DNA from: Clostridia bacterium
GTDB taxonomy: Bacteria > Bacillota > Clostridia > Christensenellales > UBA1242
Length of the DNA stretch: 64,000 nucleotides
Direction of reading: 5' to 3'
Assembly: GCA_017466725.1 (NCBI GenBank)
Contig: JAFTTP010000001.1
Span: 88,610-152,609 of the forward strand
Each line of letters starts with the position of its first letter. The stretch's first letter is position 1. The notes under the pieces are model-generated. The model ran no database searches, had not been told where the DNA came from, and was given only the letters and a program-made list of their open reading frames with translations. Made by a program: the position numbers and the translations under genes. Below are positions 17,324 through 25,666 of this stretch, piece after piece.

Positions 17324-17413
17324 TTACTTTGTTTTCTTTTTAGCGCTGTTTCCTATGCCTAAAATTTCTTCAAATCGTTGGTCTAAAAGTTTAAGAAGTT
17401 CTTTCTTTGTCAT
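17324..17413 (-). CDS. 29-residue basic peptide gene
   Basis: ATG 17413 is preceded by AGGAGG with ideal spacing and opens a 30-codon frame ending in TAA: helix-forming MTKKELLKLLDQRFEEI followed by a Lys-rich tail (SAKKKTK). It starts ten bases after the stop of the 318-aa gene and is probably co-transcribed. Unknown function; real translation is supported by the ribosome binding site only. Confidence 0.5.
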   Translation of the reverse strand: MTKKELLKLLDQRFEEILGIGNSAKKKTK

Positions 17414-17422
17414 CGTATCCTC

Positions 17423-18379
17423 CTAAATCAAATCTTCCAGTTCATTATCAATGCGATCTAACAATGGCTGCTTATCATCAAAGTGAGAAACAATTGCATT
17501 TTGCATTTCTTGCATGTCCTCAATGATATTTTTAACCATATACTTTACCATTTCAATACGAGATTTACTAAGTACGCATCCACTGCAGCAGCTATCAATA
17601 TATGCCATTACATCATCTCTACGGATACCAATTCCGCAAAGCATTTCTGCAATTGCACGCTTTTTGAAGTTTTCAGGTTTCTTTTCACTTGCTTTTGCCA
17701 CATCGACACATCCTTTTGCGTCTATTATTGGGCTGCTTGTATAAATTTCTATAGCTTTCTTACGTTCCTCAAGCGACAATTTAGGACGAATATCAAAAAC
17801 ATCTTCAAGCCTTTTACCAATTACGCATTCATCCATATACAATTTAATTAAATCGACATAAGTTTTGGCTTCGGCGCGCAGACGGTCTTGCTCTTGAATT
17901 GCCTCTTGTTCCTTTTCTGCCTTTGCCTTTATCGCATCAATTTTTTTGTTTAGGCTTGAAACAAACCTCTTTGTCATTTCTTCGCCTTTTTGACCTTCAA
18001 TCATTGCTCTGTAATTGTGACGTATTACGCGAAGCACGTCTTCGCTTGCCTTGCCAAACCCGCGGTCTCTAAAAGATGCTGTTCCAAGATTTAAAAAGAC
18101 TTTTTCATTATCTTTGTTTACTTGACGTAAAACATGAGGCAGTGCTGATGTGCAAATTATATCTCCATGCACAACACTAAGCCACCTATTTGTCATGCTT
18201 GGAAATCTAAACTCCTTTACGTCATCAACATCTACAATATATTGCGCACTACCTTGTGCGTTTTCAAGCGCATCAATTACTTCCTTATTTTTCAAAACTT
18301 CAACTGGAAGCACCTCAATCACTTCATAACCCTTCTCTTTAATCAATTGTAATGCCTCTGCAACTTTCATTTTTGCCAT
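17423..18379 (-). CDS. Unknown 318-aa cytoplasmic protein
   Basis: Not recognised. Start chosen at ATG 18379, nine bases after GGAGG; a TTG two codons earlier is less likely. No signal peptide or membrane helix. An N-terminal part of mixed structure (about 1-115) leads into a coiled coil (about 140-185, EKEQEAIQEQDRLRAEAK) and a helical C-terminus with a SCCSGC cysteine cluster. The C-terminus is acidic. It has its own promoter. Confidence 0.75.
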   Translation of the reverse strand: MAKMKVAEALQLIKEKGYEVIEVLPVEVLKNKEVIDALENAQGSAQYIVDVDDVKEFRFPSMTNRWLSVVHGDIICTSALPHVLRQVNKDNEKVFLNLGTASFRDRGFGKASEDVLRVIRHNYRAMIEGQKGEEMTKRFVSSLNKKIDAIKAKAEKEQEAIQEQDRLRAEAKTYVDLIKLYMDECVIGKRLEDVFDIRPKLSLEERKKAIEIYTSSPIIDAKGCVDVAKASEKKPENFKKRAIAEMLCGIGIRRDDVMAYIDSCCSGCVLSKSRIEMVKYMVKNIIEDMQEMQNAIVSHFDDKQPLLDRIDNELEDLI

Positions 18380-18402
18380 TATCAATTTCCTCCGTTAGTT
18401 TT

Positions 18403-18431
18403 ATTATGCCACATTTTATATATAAAGTCAA
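18403..18431 (-). promoter_or_regulatory. Promoter of the 318-aa protein gene
   Basis: Minus strand TTGACT (18426-18431), 17 bases, CATAAT (18403-18408). Confidence 0.75.
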
Positions 18432-18437
18432 TGTATA

Positions 18438-20402
18438 TTAATCATTTATAAGCGAAAAAAACTCGCTTTCATTTATCACTTTTACGCCAAGCGACTTTGC
18501 TTTATCAAGTTTGCTGCCAGCCTCTTGACCGGCAAGAACATAGTCAGTTTTCTTAGACACCGAACCACTTGTTTTACCGCCTAGACTTTCAATCAAATCT
18601 TCAATCTCTTTTCTTGGTTTTGAAAGAGTGCCGGTAAGCACAAAAGTTTTCCCTTCAACAAAAGCATTCGTTTCTGTTGCAGCCGCCACCTGCTCAATTA
18701 CAATACCGCAATCAAACAGCTTTTGCACTTCATCTAAATTATATTTATCTTCAAAAAACGTTTTGATGTTTTTAGCAATAATCTCGCCTATATCTTCAAC
18801 ATCAACCAACTCTTCTTCGCTGGCCGACATTATATTTTGTAAAGTTTTAAATCTTTTTGCGAGGTCTTTTGCTGTTTTAATGCCAACTTCAGGAATACCT
18901 AGCGAATACAAAAATTTATATAATTCAGTCTGCTTGCTGCCTTCAAGCGAATTGATTGTATTGTTTGCTTTTTTATCTTTAAATTTCTCCAAAGTAAGCA
19001 AATCTTCTTTTGAAAGTTTATATAAATCGCTTAAATGTCTTACGCCAAGATTGTCATACAGCGCACCTGCAGTCTTTTCTGAAAAACCTTCAATATTCAT
19101 TGCATTTCTGCTTGCAAAATGGCTTATTCTGTCAACAACCTGCTCTCTGCAGCCAAAATGATTTTCACAGTAAAGGAGTGGGCCTTTTAGCACAAGCGGC
19201 TGTCCGCAAGATGGACAAACAAGTGGCACTTTAATTTCTTTAGAGTTTTCAAACCTTTCAGCCAGCCCCATAATCTCTGGGATAACTTCATTGCTGCGTC
19301 TTACAAACACCCTTGAGTTTTCAAGCACACCTTTGCGTTTGATATCGTCAATATTATTAAGCGTTGCGCGCGTTACTGTCGCGCCAGCAAGTTCAACCGG
19401 TTGCAAGTTTGCAATTGGCGTAACTCTACCCGTCCTGCCCACCTGCCATAAAACATTTTCTAATATGGTGCTTACTTCTTGCGCTGCAAATTTAAACGCC
19501 ATCGCCCATCTTGGAAATTTTGCAGTCCAGCCGATATCTTCTCTGCTTGACACATTGTTGATTTTAATTACCATTCCATCAATCATAGTGTCAATATCAT
19601 TTTTAATTTTATCAACTTCTTCAATGCAATCAATTATTTGTTGTGCATTTGTGCAAATGTGGAAATAATCACCAGTTAAAAATCCTTGAGCCTTGATGAA
19701 ATCGTGAATTTCTTTTTGCGTTTTAAATTCTTTTCCTTCGCTTAAAAGCACTTGATAGCAGAAAAAATCTAGTTTTCGTTTGGCCGTCTCTTTAGGGTCA
19801 AGATTTCTAATCGCACCAGCCACACCATTTCTTGGATTTTTAAGTTTTTCTTCTGCCGTTTTATTATACTCGGCAAAAGATTTGTTTGTCATCATGCCCT
19901 CGCCTTGTACAATCAAGCGTCCTTTAAATGGAATTGAAAGAGGCACGGTGCGGATTGTTTTTACCTGACTTGTAACATCTTCACCAACCGTTCCATTTCC
20001 GCGTGTGGTGGCACTTTTAAATAGTCCGTTTTGATATTCAATTACAAGCGACAACCCGTCAAACTTATATTCAACTGCAAATTCTGTGCCGCCAGTCAGC
20101 TTGTTCATATCCGCCACCCAAGCATTTAAGTCGTCATAATCTCGCACTTTATTTAACGAGTATAAATTTACTTCATGTTTGCGTTTTTCAAAGCCCGCTA
20201 AAACTTCACCGCCAACGCGTAATGTTGGTGAATATGGAAGGGTAATTCCACTTTCTTTTTCAAGGTCAACAAGACTGTAATAAATTTTATCATATTCGGC
20301 ATCAGAAATAGTGGGATTGTCAAGCACATAATAGTTGTAGTTATGCTTGTCAATCTCACTTATAAGTGACTGCATTTTTGCAATTATCTTTTCCCTTTCC
20401 AT
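18438..20402 (-). CDS. ligA: NAD-dependent DNA ligase LigA
   Basis: Seals nicks in duplex DNA using NAD. 654 aa: Ia domain, adenylation domain with the KFDGLS motif (nucleophilic Lys about residue 112), OB fold, four-Cys zinc finger (CPSCGQ ... CENHFGC), helix-hairpin-helix repeats and a C-terminal BRCT domain (GKTFVLTGTLSKPR). It follows pcrA by 17 bases, the common pcrA-ligA pairing. Confidence 0.97.
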   Translation of the reverse strand: MEREKIIAKMQSLISEIDKHNYNYYVLDNPTISDAEYDKIYYSLVDLEKESGITLPYSPTLRVGGEVLAGFEKRKHEVNLYSLNKVRDYDDLNAWVADMNKLTGGTEFAVEYKFDGLSLVIEYQNGLFKSATTRGNGTVGEDVTSQVKTIRTVPLSIPFKGRLIVQGEGMMTNKSFAEYNKTAEEKLKNPRNGVAGAIRNLDPKETAKRKLDFFCYQVLLSEGKEFKTQKEIHDFIKAQGFLTGDYFHICTNAQQIIDCIEEVDKIKNDIDTMIDGMVIKINNVSSREDIGWTAKFPRWAMAFKFAAQEVSTILENVLWQVGRTGRVTPIANLQPVELAGATVTRATLNNIDDIKRKGVLENSRVFVRRSNEVIPEIMGLAERFENSKEIKVPLVCPSCGQPLVLKGPLLYCENHFGCREQVVDRISHFASRNAMNIEGFSEKTAGALYDNLGVRHLSDLYKLSKEDLLTLEKFKDKKANNTINSLEGSKQTELYKFLYSLGIPEVGIKTAKDLAKRFKTLQNIMSASEEELVDVEDIGEIIAKNIKTFFEDKYNLDEVQKLFDCGIVIEQVAAATETNAFVEGKTFVLTGTLSKPRKEIEDLIESLGGKTSGSVSKKTDYVLAGQEAGSKLDKAKSLGVKVINESEFFSLIND

Positions 20403-20419
20403 ATCATTTTCCCTTTATT

Positions 20420-22642
20420 TTAATCTTCAATAATTTCAAGTGGTGCAAGATTTAACATCAAACTCTTCTTGCCAAAATCTTCAAAAACAATGTCGCCAAC
20501 AAGGCCGTCTGGAGTAATATCTACAATTTCACCTTCGCCATATTTAGGATGTGCAACTTTTTGCCCAGTATGGTAAATTGACACGTCTTTTTCTTGCTTT
20601 TCTGGTTTTTTCTCGCTTACCATAAATTGCGCATGATTAAACAATTTTGGTTTAGCGTCAGTATGCACAAAATTACCTGCGCTATAATCGCTTTCGCTTA
20701 TATGTTTTTCAAACGCCGAGCTTGCAAAAGTCCTTTGCTGAGGTTTCTTCTCTTGCACAGACAAAAGCCCAAGTTCTCGCATAAATCTGCTTGGCATTTG
20801 ATATTGACTTCCGCCATATAAATAACGTTTGCTGCACTGCGTCATGTACAAAAGTTCTTCAGCGCGCGTAATAGCAACATACATAAGCCGACGCTCTTCT
20901 TCAAGTTCACTGTTTGAGTTTAGTGCACGCGAAATAGGAAAGCATCCTTCTTCAAGGCCAATAATAAACACCACTTTAAATTCAAGCCCCTTAACCGCAT
21001 GCACTGTTGCAATTGTAACTGCCCCGCCTGCGCCAATCTCATCATTTTCAGATGATAGAGTAATGTTTTCAAGGAAGTCTCCCAAACTTGCCTCTGGGTT
21101 TAACGCCTCATATTCCTTAACTGAAGAAATAAACTGCTCTATATTCATCAGCCTATTTAAATCTTCTTCATCCTTTGGATTGTAGGCAGAGCGTATGTTA
21201 AACTTGTTTATCATTTTTTCAACAAAACTTGAAAGCGGTTTTTGAGGCGCACTTGCAACCTCTAAAAAAGCATTTTTAAACCCTTCAAATTTCTTATATA
21301 AAGCACTTTCATATTCAAGTTCTCGCGACAAACAATTTTCAAGCAAACTATATTCTGGCTCTATTGCCTGCAATTTTGCAATTGTCCCGTCACCAATTCC
21401 ACGTTTTGGAAAATTGATTATTCTGGTGAAAGACACGTCATCCTTAGGGTTTACAAAAAGGCGTAAATATGCAATTAGATTGCGAATTTCAACACGCTCG
21501 TAAAATTTAAATCCGCCAAATATTCTGTGCGGAATATTATAAGACAAAAATGCCTCTTCAATGCTGCGGGAAAGCGCGTTCATGCGCATTAGCACTGCGA
21601 TGTCGTCATATTTATAACCTTGCGCTATAACCCTTGAAATGTTTTGCGCAACATAAAGCGCCTCATCACGCTCGTCATAAGCGTTGTAAATTTGTGGCGC
21701 TTTGCCGTGTTGCTTACTTGTAAACATCACCTTATCAAGACGGGTGCGATTATTTTTAATCACATTGTTTGCCACAGTGATAATTTCCGGGCTTGAACGA
21801 TAATTTTGCTCTAATTTAAATACTTGTGCAGACGAAAAATCATTTTTAAAATTAAAGATGTTTTTAAAGTTTGCCCCGCGCCAAGAATAAATGCACTGGT
21901 CTTCATCGCCAACCGCAAACACGTTGCCATGTACAGAGGCAAGCAATTTTACAAGGTCATATTGAATTGCATTTGTATCTTGAAATTCATCAACCAAAAT
22001 ATATTTAAAACGGTTTGCATAATAAGACAATACTTGTGGACAAGTGCGAAAAAGTTGATATGTTTTGCAAAGCAAGTCATCAAAATCAAGCGCATTATTT
22101 TTCTTTAATCTTTCTTGATAGTCATTTATGCAAGCGCCAATCCTTTCAATTTCTTCTGCATTTTTGTTAAGCAACAAATAGTCCGCCAAACTCATGCAAC
22201 CATTTTTCCAGTTTGAAAGATGAAAGCCAACCTGTTTTTTAAGTTTATCATCCCCGCCACGAGCGGCACAAACCTCTTTCAACACCTTATCGCTGTCACT
22301 TTCGCTGTAAATAGAAAAATCCCTTGTAAATGGCGGCATAGATGCTATGTCCATACGAAGAATTTTTGCACACATAGAGTGAAATGTTGAAATCCAAACT
22401 TGGTCTGCCCCATCCACCATTTGCGCAACACGCTCTTTCATTTCACCTGCTGCCTTATTTGTGAATGTGATTGCCAAAATATTATAAGGCGAAACGCCCT
22501 TTTCTTTGATAAGATAAGCAATGCGGTGCGTCAATAGCCTTGTTTTGCCAGAGCCTGCGCCTGCCGTAACCAAAACAGCCCCCTCTGTAACTTTGAGGGG
22601 TGCAAGTTGTTGTTCGTTTAAAGTAGATAAGTCGTAATTCAT
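20420..22642 (-). CDS. pcrA: ATP-dependent DNA helicase PcrA/UvrD
   Basis: Superfamily 1A 3'-5' helicase for repair and replication. 740 aa with Walker A (TAGAGSGKTRLL), Q-motif region (LNEQQLAPL), VDEFQDTN motif II, SWRGA motif III, EQNYRSSP motif IV, VHAVKGLEF motif V and VAITRAEELLYM motif VI. A KxG-type Tudor-like C-terminal module (GQKVAHPKYGEGEIVDI) is present, as in PcrA. The promoter -10 lies six bases before the ATG, so the mRNA is probably leaderless. Confidence 0.97.
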   Translation of the reverse strand: MNYDLSTLNEQQLAPLKVTEGAVLVTAGAGSGKTRLLTHRIAYLIKEKGVSPYNILAITFTNKAAGEMKERVAQMVDGADQVWISTFHSMCAKILRMDIASMPPFTRDFSIYSESDSDKVLKEVCAARGGDDKLKKQVGFHLSNWKNGCMSLADYLLLNKNAEEIERIGACINDYQERLKKNNALDFDDLLCKTYQLFRTCPQVLSYYANRFKYILVDEFQDTNAIQYDLVKLLASVHGNVFAVGDEDQCIYSWRGANFKNIFNFKNDFSSAQVFKLEQNYRSSPEIITVANNVIKNNRTRLDKVMFTSKQHGKAPQIYNAYDERDEALYVAQNISRVIAQGYKYDDIAVLMRMNALSRSIEEAFLSYNIPHRIFGGFKFYERVEIRNLIAYLRLFVNPKDDVSFTRIINFPKRGIGDGTIAKLQAIEPEYSLLENCLSRELEYESALYKKFEGFKNAFLEVASAPQKPLSSFVEKMINKFNIRSAYNPKDEEDLNRLMNIEQFISSVKEYEALNPEASLGDFLENITLSSENDEIGAGGAVTIATVHAVKGLEFKVVFIIGLEEGCFPISRALNSNSELEEERRLMYVAITRAEELLYMTQCSKRYLYGGSQYQMPSRFMRELGLLSVQEKKPQQRTFASSAFEKHISESDYSAGNFVHTDAKPKLFNHAQFMVSEKKPEKQEKDVSIYHTGQKVAHPKYGEGEIVDITPDGLVGDIVFEDFGKKSLMLNLAPLEIIED

Positions 22643-22648
22643 ATTTAT

Positions 22649-22677
22649 ATAATAGCAAAAATTTAAAAAGGTTGCAA
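22649..22677 (-). promoter_or_regulatory. Promoter of pcrA giving a leaderless transcript
   Basis: Minus strand TTGCAA (22672-22677), 17 bases, TATTAT (22649-22654). Only six bases separate the -10 box from the ATG, so transcription should start at or next to the A of the start codon. There is no ribosome binding site. Confidence 0.65.
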
Positions 22678-22678
22678 A

Positions 22679-23161
22679 TTATTTAAAAACGTTTACAAAC
22701 CTTTTCCTTTTTTTTAGCACATAATTGTAAGCAATCTGCGTACCACTAACCCTGCGACAATTTTTGCCCATACGACCTTGCGGCAAATAACTTGGGTTAT
22801 AATAAAAAACAACCACATCACTTGCATCAATCATATGCTGATTTCTTAAAACATAAGCCTTTCTGCCAGCACCAACCGCACAATTTGGAAAATAACTTTC
22901 ATCATACAGTTCACCAACAAAAGATTGATTATCTTCCAAATGATACTCAACGCGCACATAAACTCTTTTAATATGCGGATGCTTTTGTTTTATTTTTAAC
23001 AAAACATCTGTGCACACCCCATTAAACTGACTGCCGCTGCCAAGCAAAAACCTTGTCACATTTTCATCAACAATCAAACCTTCCAACAACACTTCAAGCG
23101 CAGTTTTCACACCTTCCACATTTTCCATTTGTCTGTGACCAATAAATGCACATGTTTTCAT
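22679..23161 (-). CDS. SLOG-superfamily protein (DUF1273/YpsA-like)
   Basis: 160-aa Rossmann-like protein starting MKTCAFIGHRQ, the hallmark of the SLOG group related to DprA/LOG nucleotide-binding folds. It has the FLLGSGSQFNGVC glycine loop and DASDVVVFYYNP strand near the end of the domain. Function in this group is often unknown; nucleotide or nucleic acid binding is inferred. It is divergent from three small HTH regulators across an intergenic region containing two palindromes. Confidence 0.75.
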   Translation of the reverse strand: MKTCAFIGHRQMENVEGVKTALEVLLEGLIVDENVTRFLLGSGSQFNGVCTDVLLKIKQKHPHIKRVYVRVEYHLEDNQSFVGELYDESYFPNCAVGAGRKAYVLRNQHMIDASDVVVFYYNPSYLPQGRMGKNCRRVSGTQIAYNYVLKKRKRFVNVFK

Positions 23162-23206
23162 ATTGCATATTCACTCCATATTTAAGTAGTTTTATCTACA
23201 TATTTT

Positions 23207-23235
23207 ATTATACACGAGCACACACAATTAAGCAA
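23207..23235 (-). promoter_or_regulatory. Promoter of the SLOG-like gene
   Basis: Minus strand TTGCTT (23230-23235), 17 bases, TATAAT (23207-23212). Confidence 0.75.
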
Positions 23236-23240
23236 ACATT

Positions 23241-23260
23241 TACGTAGGTAAACCTACGTA
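23241..23260. repeat. 20-bp inverted repeat between divergent promoters
   Basis: TACGTAGG-TAAA-CCTACGTA, perfect eight-base arms, immediately upstream of the SLOG-gene -35 box. Operator-like. Confidence 0.65.
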
Positions 23261-23296
23261 TCCGAAAAAAGTATTTCTGATAAACTTTAGGTAATT

Positions 23297-23312
23297 ATAA
23301 ATACGTATTTAT
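23297..23312. repeat. 16-bp perfect palindrome before the first HTH gene
   Basis: ATAAATACGTATTTAT, 15 bases before the ATG at 23327. It shares the TACGTA core with the repeat at 23241-23260, so both may bind the same HTH protein. Confidence 0.6.
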
Positions 23313-23326
23313 TTTTGAGGTGTGAT

Positions 23327-23569
23327 ATGAATATTTGTAAAGCTGTCGGATTAAGAATAAGTAAATTATTATCTGAAAAAGATATGACTTTGTATAGATT
23401 AGAGCAAAAATCTGGTATTTTGCACGGCACAATGATGTGTATTATGAACGAACGAAACAAAAACATAACTTTAAAAACGGTAATGCAACTTGCTCGTGGT
23501 TTTGAAATGACTTTACTTGAATTTTTAGACGATAAAATTTTCACTGATGAAAAATTAGAGATTGATTAA
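23327..23569 (+). CDS. Small XRE-type HTH regulator 1
   Basis: 80-aa protein consisting almost only of a Cro/C1-type helix-turn-helix (about residues 8-63: LRISKLLSEKDMTLYRLEQKSG, then MNERNKNITLKTVMQLARGF and LLEFLDDKIF). ATG 23327 is preceded by GAGGTG; an earlier in-frame codon at 23315 lies too close to the palindrome. First of three tandem paralogues. Confidence 0.85.
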   Translation: MNICKAVGLRISKLLSEKDMTLYRLEQKSGILHGTMMCIMNERNKNITLKTVMQLARGFEMTLLEFLDDKIFTDEKLEID

Positions 23570-23591
23570 TGAAATTATAAGTGGGGAGTTT

Positions 23592-23831
23592 ATGACAATT
23601 GTTAAGGCTTGCGCAAAAAGAATAAAAGATATTTTGGACGAAAAAGGTTTAAACCAATATAAACTTTACAAACAAAGCGGCGTTCCACAATCAACCATAA
23701 GCACAATATTAAAAGGCGATATTCAAACTATAAAACTGAGTACAATTTATGATATTTGTGCAAGTTTAAATATTGAGTTAAGTGAATTTTTCAATTGTGA
23801 TTATTTAAAGTTACAAAATTTAGAGGATTGA
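23592..23831 (+). CDS. Small XRE-type HTH regulator 2
   Basis: 79-aa HTH protein with RIKDILDEKGLNQYKLYKQS, VPQSTISTILKG recognition helix and a C-terminal ELSEFFNCDYL. Start at ATG 23592 behind GGGGAG. It lies 22 bases after regulator 1 and the three share the same plan but differ in the recognition helix, so they may bind different sites or form heterodimers. Confidence 0.85.
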   Translation: MTIVKACAKRIKDILDEKGLNQYKLYKQSGVPQSTISTILKGDIQTIKLSTIYDICASLNIELSEFFNCDYLKLQNLED

Positions 23832-23833
23832 AT

Positions 23834-24076
23834 ATGACATTGAACGAGGCAATTAGAAAAAGAATAAATGAGTTGGTTGAAGAGAAAGAAACGTCTTTAA
23901 CAAATTTATGTTTGAATTCAAATCTGACACCTTCAACAATTTTTGAGTTTATGTATAACAAAACAAAATCCCCAACTGCGATAACGATTAAAAAGATTTG
24001 TTATGGTGCAGGTATTACTTTGGCAGAATTTTATAAGCCAGATTATTTCAACGATTTTGATGATGTTGTCAAATAA
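23834..24076 (+). CDS. Small XRE-type HTH regulator 3
   Basis: 80-aa HTH protein (RINELVEEKETSLTNLCLNS, STIFEFMYNKTKSP, TLAEFYKPDYF). The ATG at 23834 is two bases after the stop of regulator 2, behind AGAGG, so translation is coupled. Followed by a terminator; three-gene operon. Confidence 0.85.
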   Translation: MTLNEAIRKRINELVEEKETSLTNLCLNSNLTPSTIFEFMYNKTKSPTAITIKKICYGAGITLAEFYKPDYFNDFDDVVK

Positions 24077-24103
24077 AAAAAGAGCCAGTCGGCTCTTTTT
24101 TGT
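24075..24103. terminator. Bidirectional intrinsic terminator
   Basis: AAAAGAGCC/GGCTCTTTT with AGTC loop and flanking A/T runs, between the convergent HTH operon and spoIVA. Confidence 0.88.
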
Positions 24104-25579
24104 TTATAACAGTATACAAAGCACCCCGCCCTTGCCTTCATTGACAATTCGGCCAAGCGTTTTACGCATTTTCTTTTGTGCCTCCATTGGCATAAGCACA
24201 ATTTTTGAATTTATGCTGTCCCCAACAAGTGAATATAGGCTTTTGCCAAGAATATTTGTTTCCCAAATAGAATTTGGGTCTGCTTGAAATTGCTCGACAA
24301 GGTTGTTTGCAAGGTCTTGAGACTGCTCTTCATTTCCAACAATTGGCGTAACTTCTGTTTCAACATCAACGCGCATAATGTGCAAACTCGGTGCAGACGC
24401 TTTAATTTTTACCCCATATCTGCCGCCCTGTTTAATAATTTCTGGCACGCCAAGTTCAAGGTCTGATTGACTAGGCTCAACAATGCCATAACCATTTGCC
24501 CTAACCTGCTCAAGTGCGCCCTTAATTTTATCATATTCAAGTTTGGCAACAGCAAGTTCTTTAATATAACTTATAAGGGCAAAATCGTCACAAATGTCGC
24601 ACCCACACTCGTTTGAAAGCACCTTATAAAAAAGGTCTTGTTTTGGCACAACATTAAACCTAATTGTGCCATTTCCTGCCTCAATTTTAGACACTGCAAT
24701 AGGCTCAAAATATACGCTTTCAGCAAAGGCGATTTGATTGTTGTCAGCGTCACTAAGTTTGTTTACCGCGCTGCCTAGTCGTTTCATTTCGCTGGCAATA
24801 TCGGTAATTATTTCGCTGTCAAATTCAAGCGCCCTAAGCCAAGCCGGCATTTCAACTTTGATTGACGTTACAGGAAATTCCATCAGCACGCTTTCCATCA
24901 CCTTGTCAACATCCTCGTCCTTCATTTCAAGCACGTTCATTGCAACAACTGGCACTCCATATTTTTCTTTTAAAGCAACTGCCAATTTTTTATTATCGGT
25001 AGAGTTTGGATTTTTGCAGTTTAAAACAATTGTAAACGGTTTGCCACTTGCCTTCATTTGTTTTACAACACGCTCTTCAGCCTCAATATAATTTGCCCTT
25101 GCTATGCCAGCCACCGAGCCATCTGTTGTGACAACAACACCAATTGTAGAATGCTCGTTTATAACCCTATCAGTGCCAATTTCAGCAGCCTCTTCAAATG
25201 GCAAATCCTTGTCAGTCCAAGGGGTTTTAACAAGCCTTGGCTTGTCATCCTCTGTATGCCCCATTACACCGCTTACAACATAACCTACACAGTCAATCAT
25301 TCGTACCTTCATCTCAGCATTTGCAACCTTAATTTGCACCCCTTCATTTGGCACAAAATGCGGCTGAGTTGTCATGATTGTTTTGCCATCTGCCGATTGA
25401 GGCAATTCATCTAAAGTGCGTTGTTTGGCATTTTCTTCATCAATATTTGGCACAACAAACTTTTGCATGAATTGCGAAATAAATGTTGATTTGCCAACTC
25501 GTACCGGCCCTACAACGCCAATATAAATGTCACCATTTGTGCGCATTTTAATATCGTCATATAAAACAAAATTTTCCAT
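24104..25579 (-). CDS. spoIVA: Stage IV sporulation protein A, coat-basement ATPase
   Basis: SpoIVA polymerises on the forespore surface to form the platform for the spore coat. The 491-aa length equals the Bacillus protein. Walker A-like GPVRVGKSTFISQFM (about residues 24-38), the conserved MIDCVGYVV sensor strand, STIGVVVTTDGS and the C-terminal region are all present, ending KGGVLCILL. Start at ATG 25579 behind GGAGG; an earlier frame extension lies upstream of the sigma-E promoter. Evidence that the host makes spores. Confidence 0.97.
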   Translation of the reverse strand: MENFVLYDDIKMRTNGDIYIGVVGPVRVGKSTFISQFMQKFVVPNIDEENAKQRTLDELPQSADGKTIMTTQPHFVPNEGVQIKVANAEMKVRMIDCVGYVVSGVMGHTEDDKPRLVKTPWTDKDLPFEEAAEIGTDRVINEHSTIGVVVTTDGSVAGIARANYIEAEERVVKQMKASGKPFTIVLNCKNPNSTDNKKLAVALKEKYGVPVVAMNVLEMKDEDVDKVMESVLMEFPVTSIKVEMPAWLRALEFDSEIITDIASEMKRLGSAVNKLSDADNNQIAFAESVYFEPIAVSKIEAGNGTIRFNVVPKQDLFYKVLSNECGCDICDDFALISYIKELAVAKLEYDKIKGALEQVRANGYGIVEPSQSDLELGVPEIIKQGGRYGVKIKASAPSLHIMRVDVETEVTPIVGNEEQSQDLANNLVEQFQADPNSIWETNILGKSLYSLVGDSINSKIVLMPMEAQKKMRKTLGRIVNEGKGGVLCILL

Positions 25580-25600
25580 ACTTCCTCCAGAATACAAGAT

Positions 25601-25627
25601 AATGTATGGTTGAAAAGTGTGGATTAT
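25601..25627 (-). promoter_or_regulatory. Sigma-E promoter of spoIVA
   Basis: Minus strand ATA (25625-25627), 16 bases, CATACATT (25601-25608), a full match to the ATA-N16-CATACANT consensus of mother-cell sigma-E, 21 bases before the ATG. Confidence 0.8.
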
Positions 25628-25631
25628 GACA

Positions 25632-25660
25632 TAAAAAGAGAGATGACCGCTCATCTCTCT
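25632..25660 (-). terminator. Terminator of the signal peptidase gene
   Basis: AGAGAGATGA/TCATCTCTCT perfect ten-pair stem with a four-base loop and T-run on the minus strand. Confidence 0.9.
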
Positions 25661-25666
25661 AATTTA

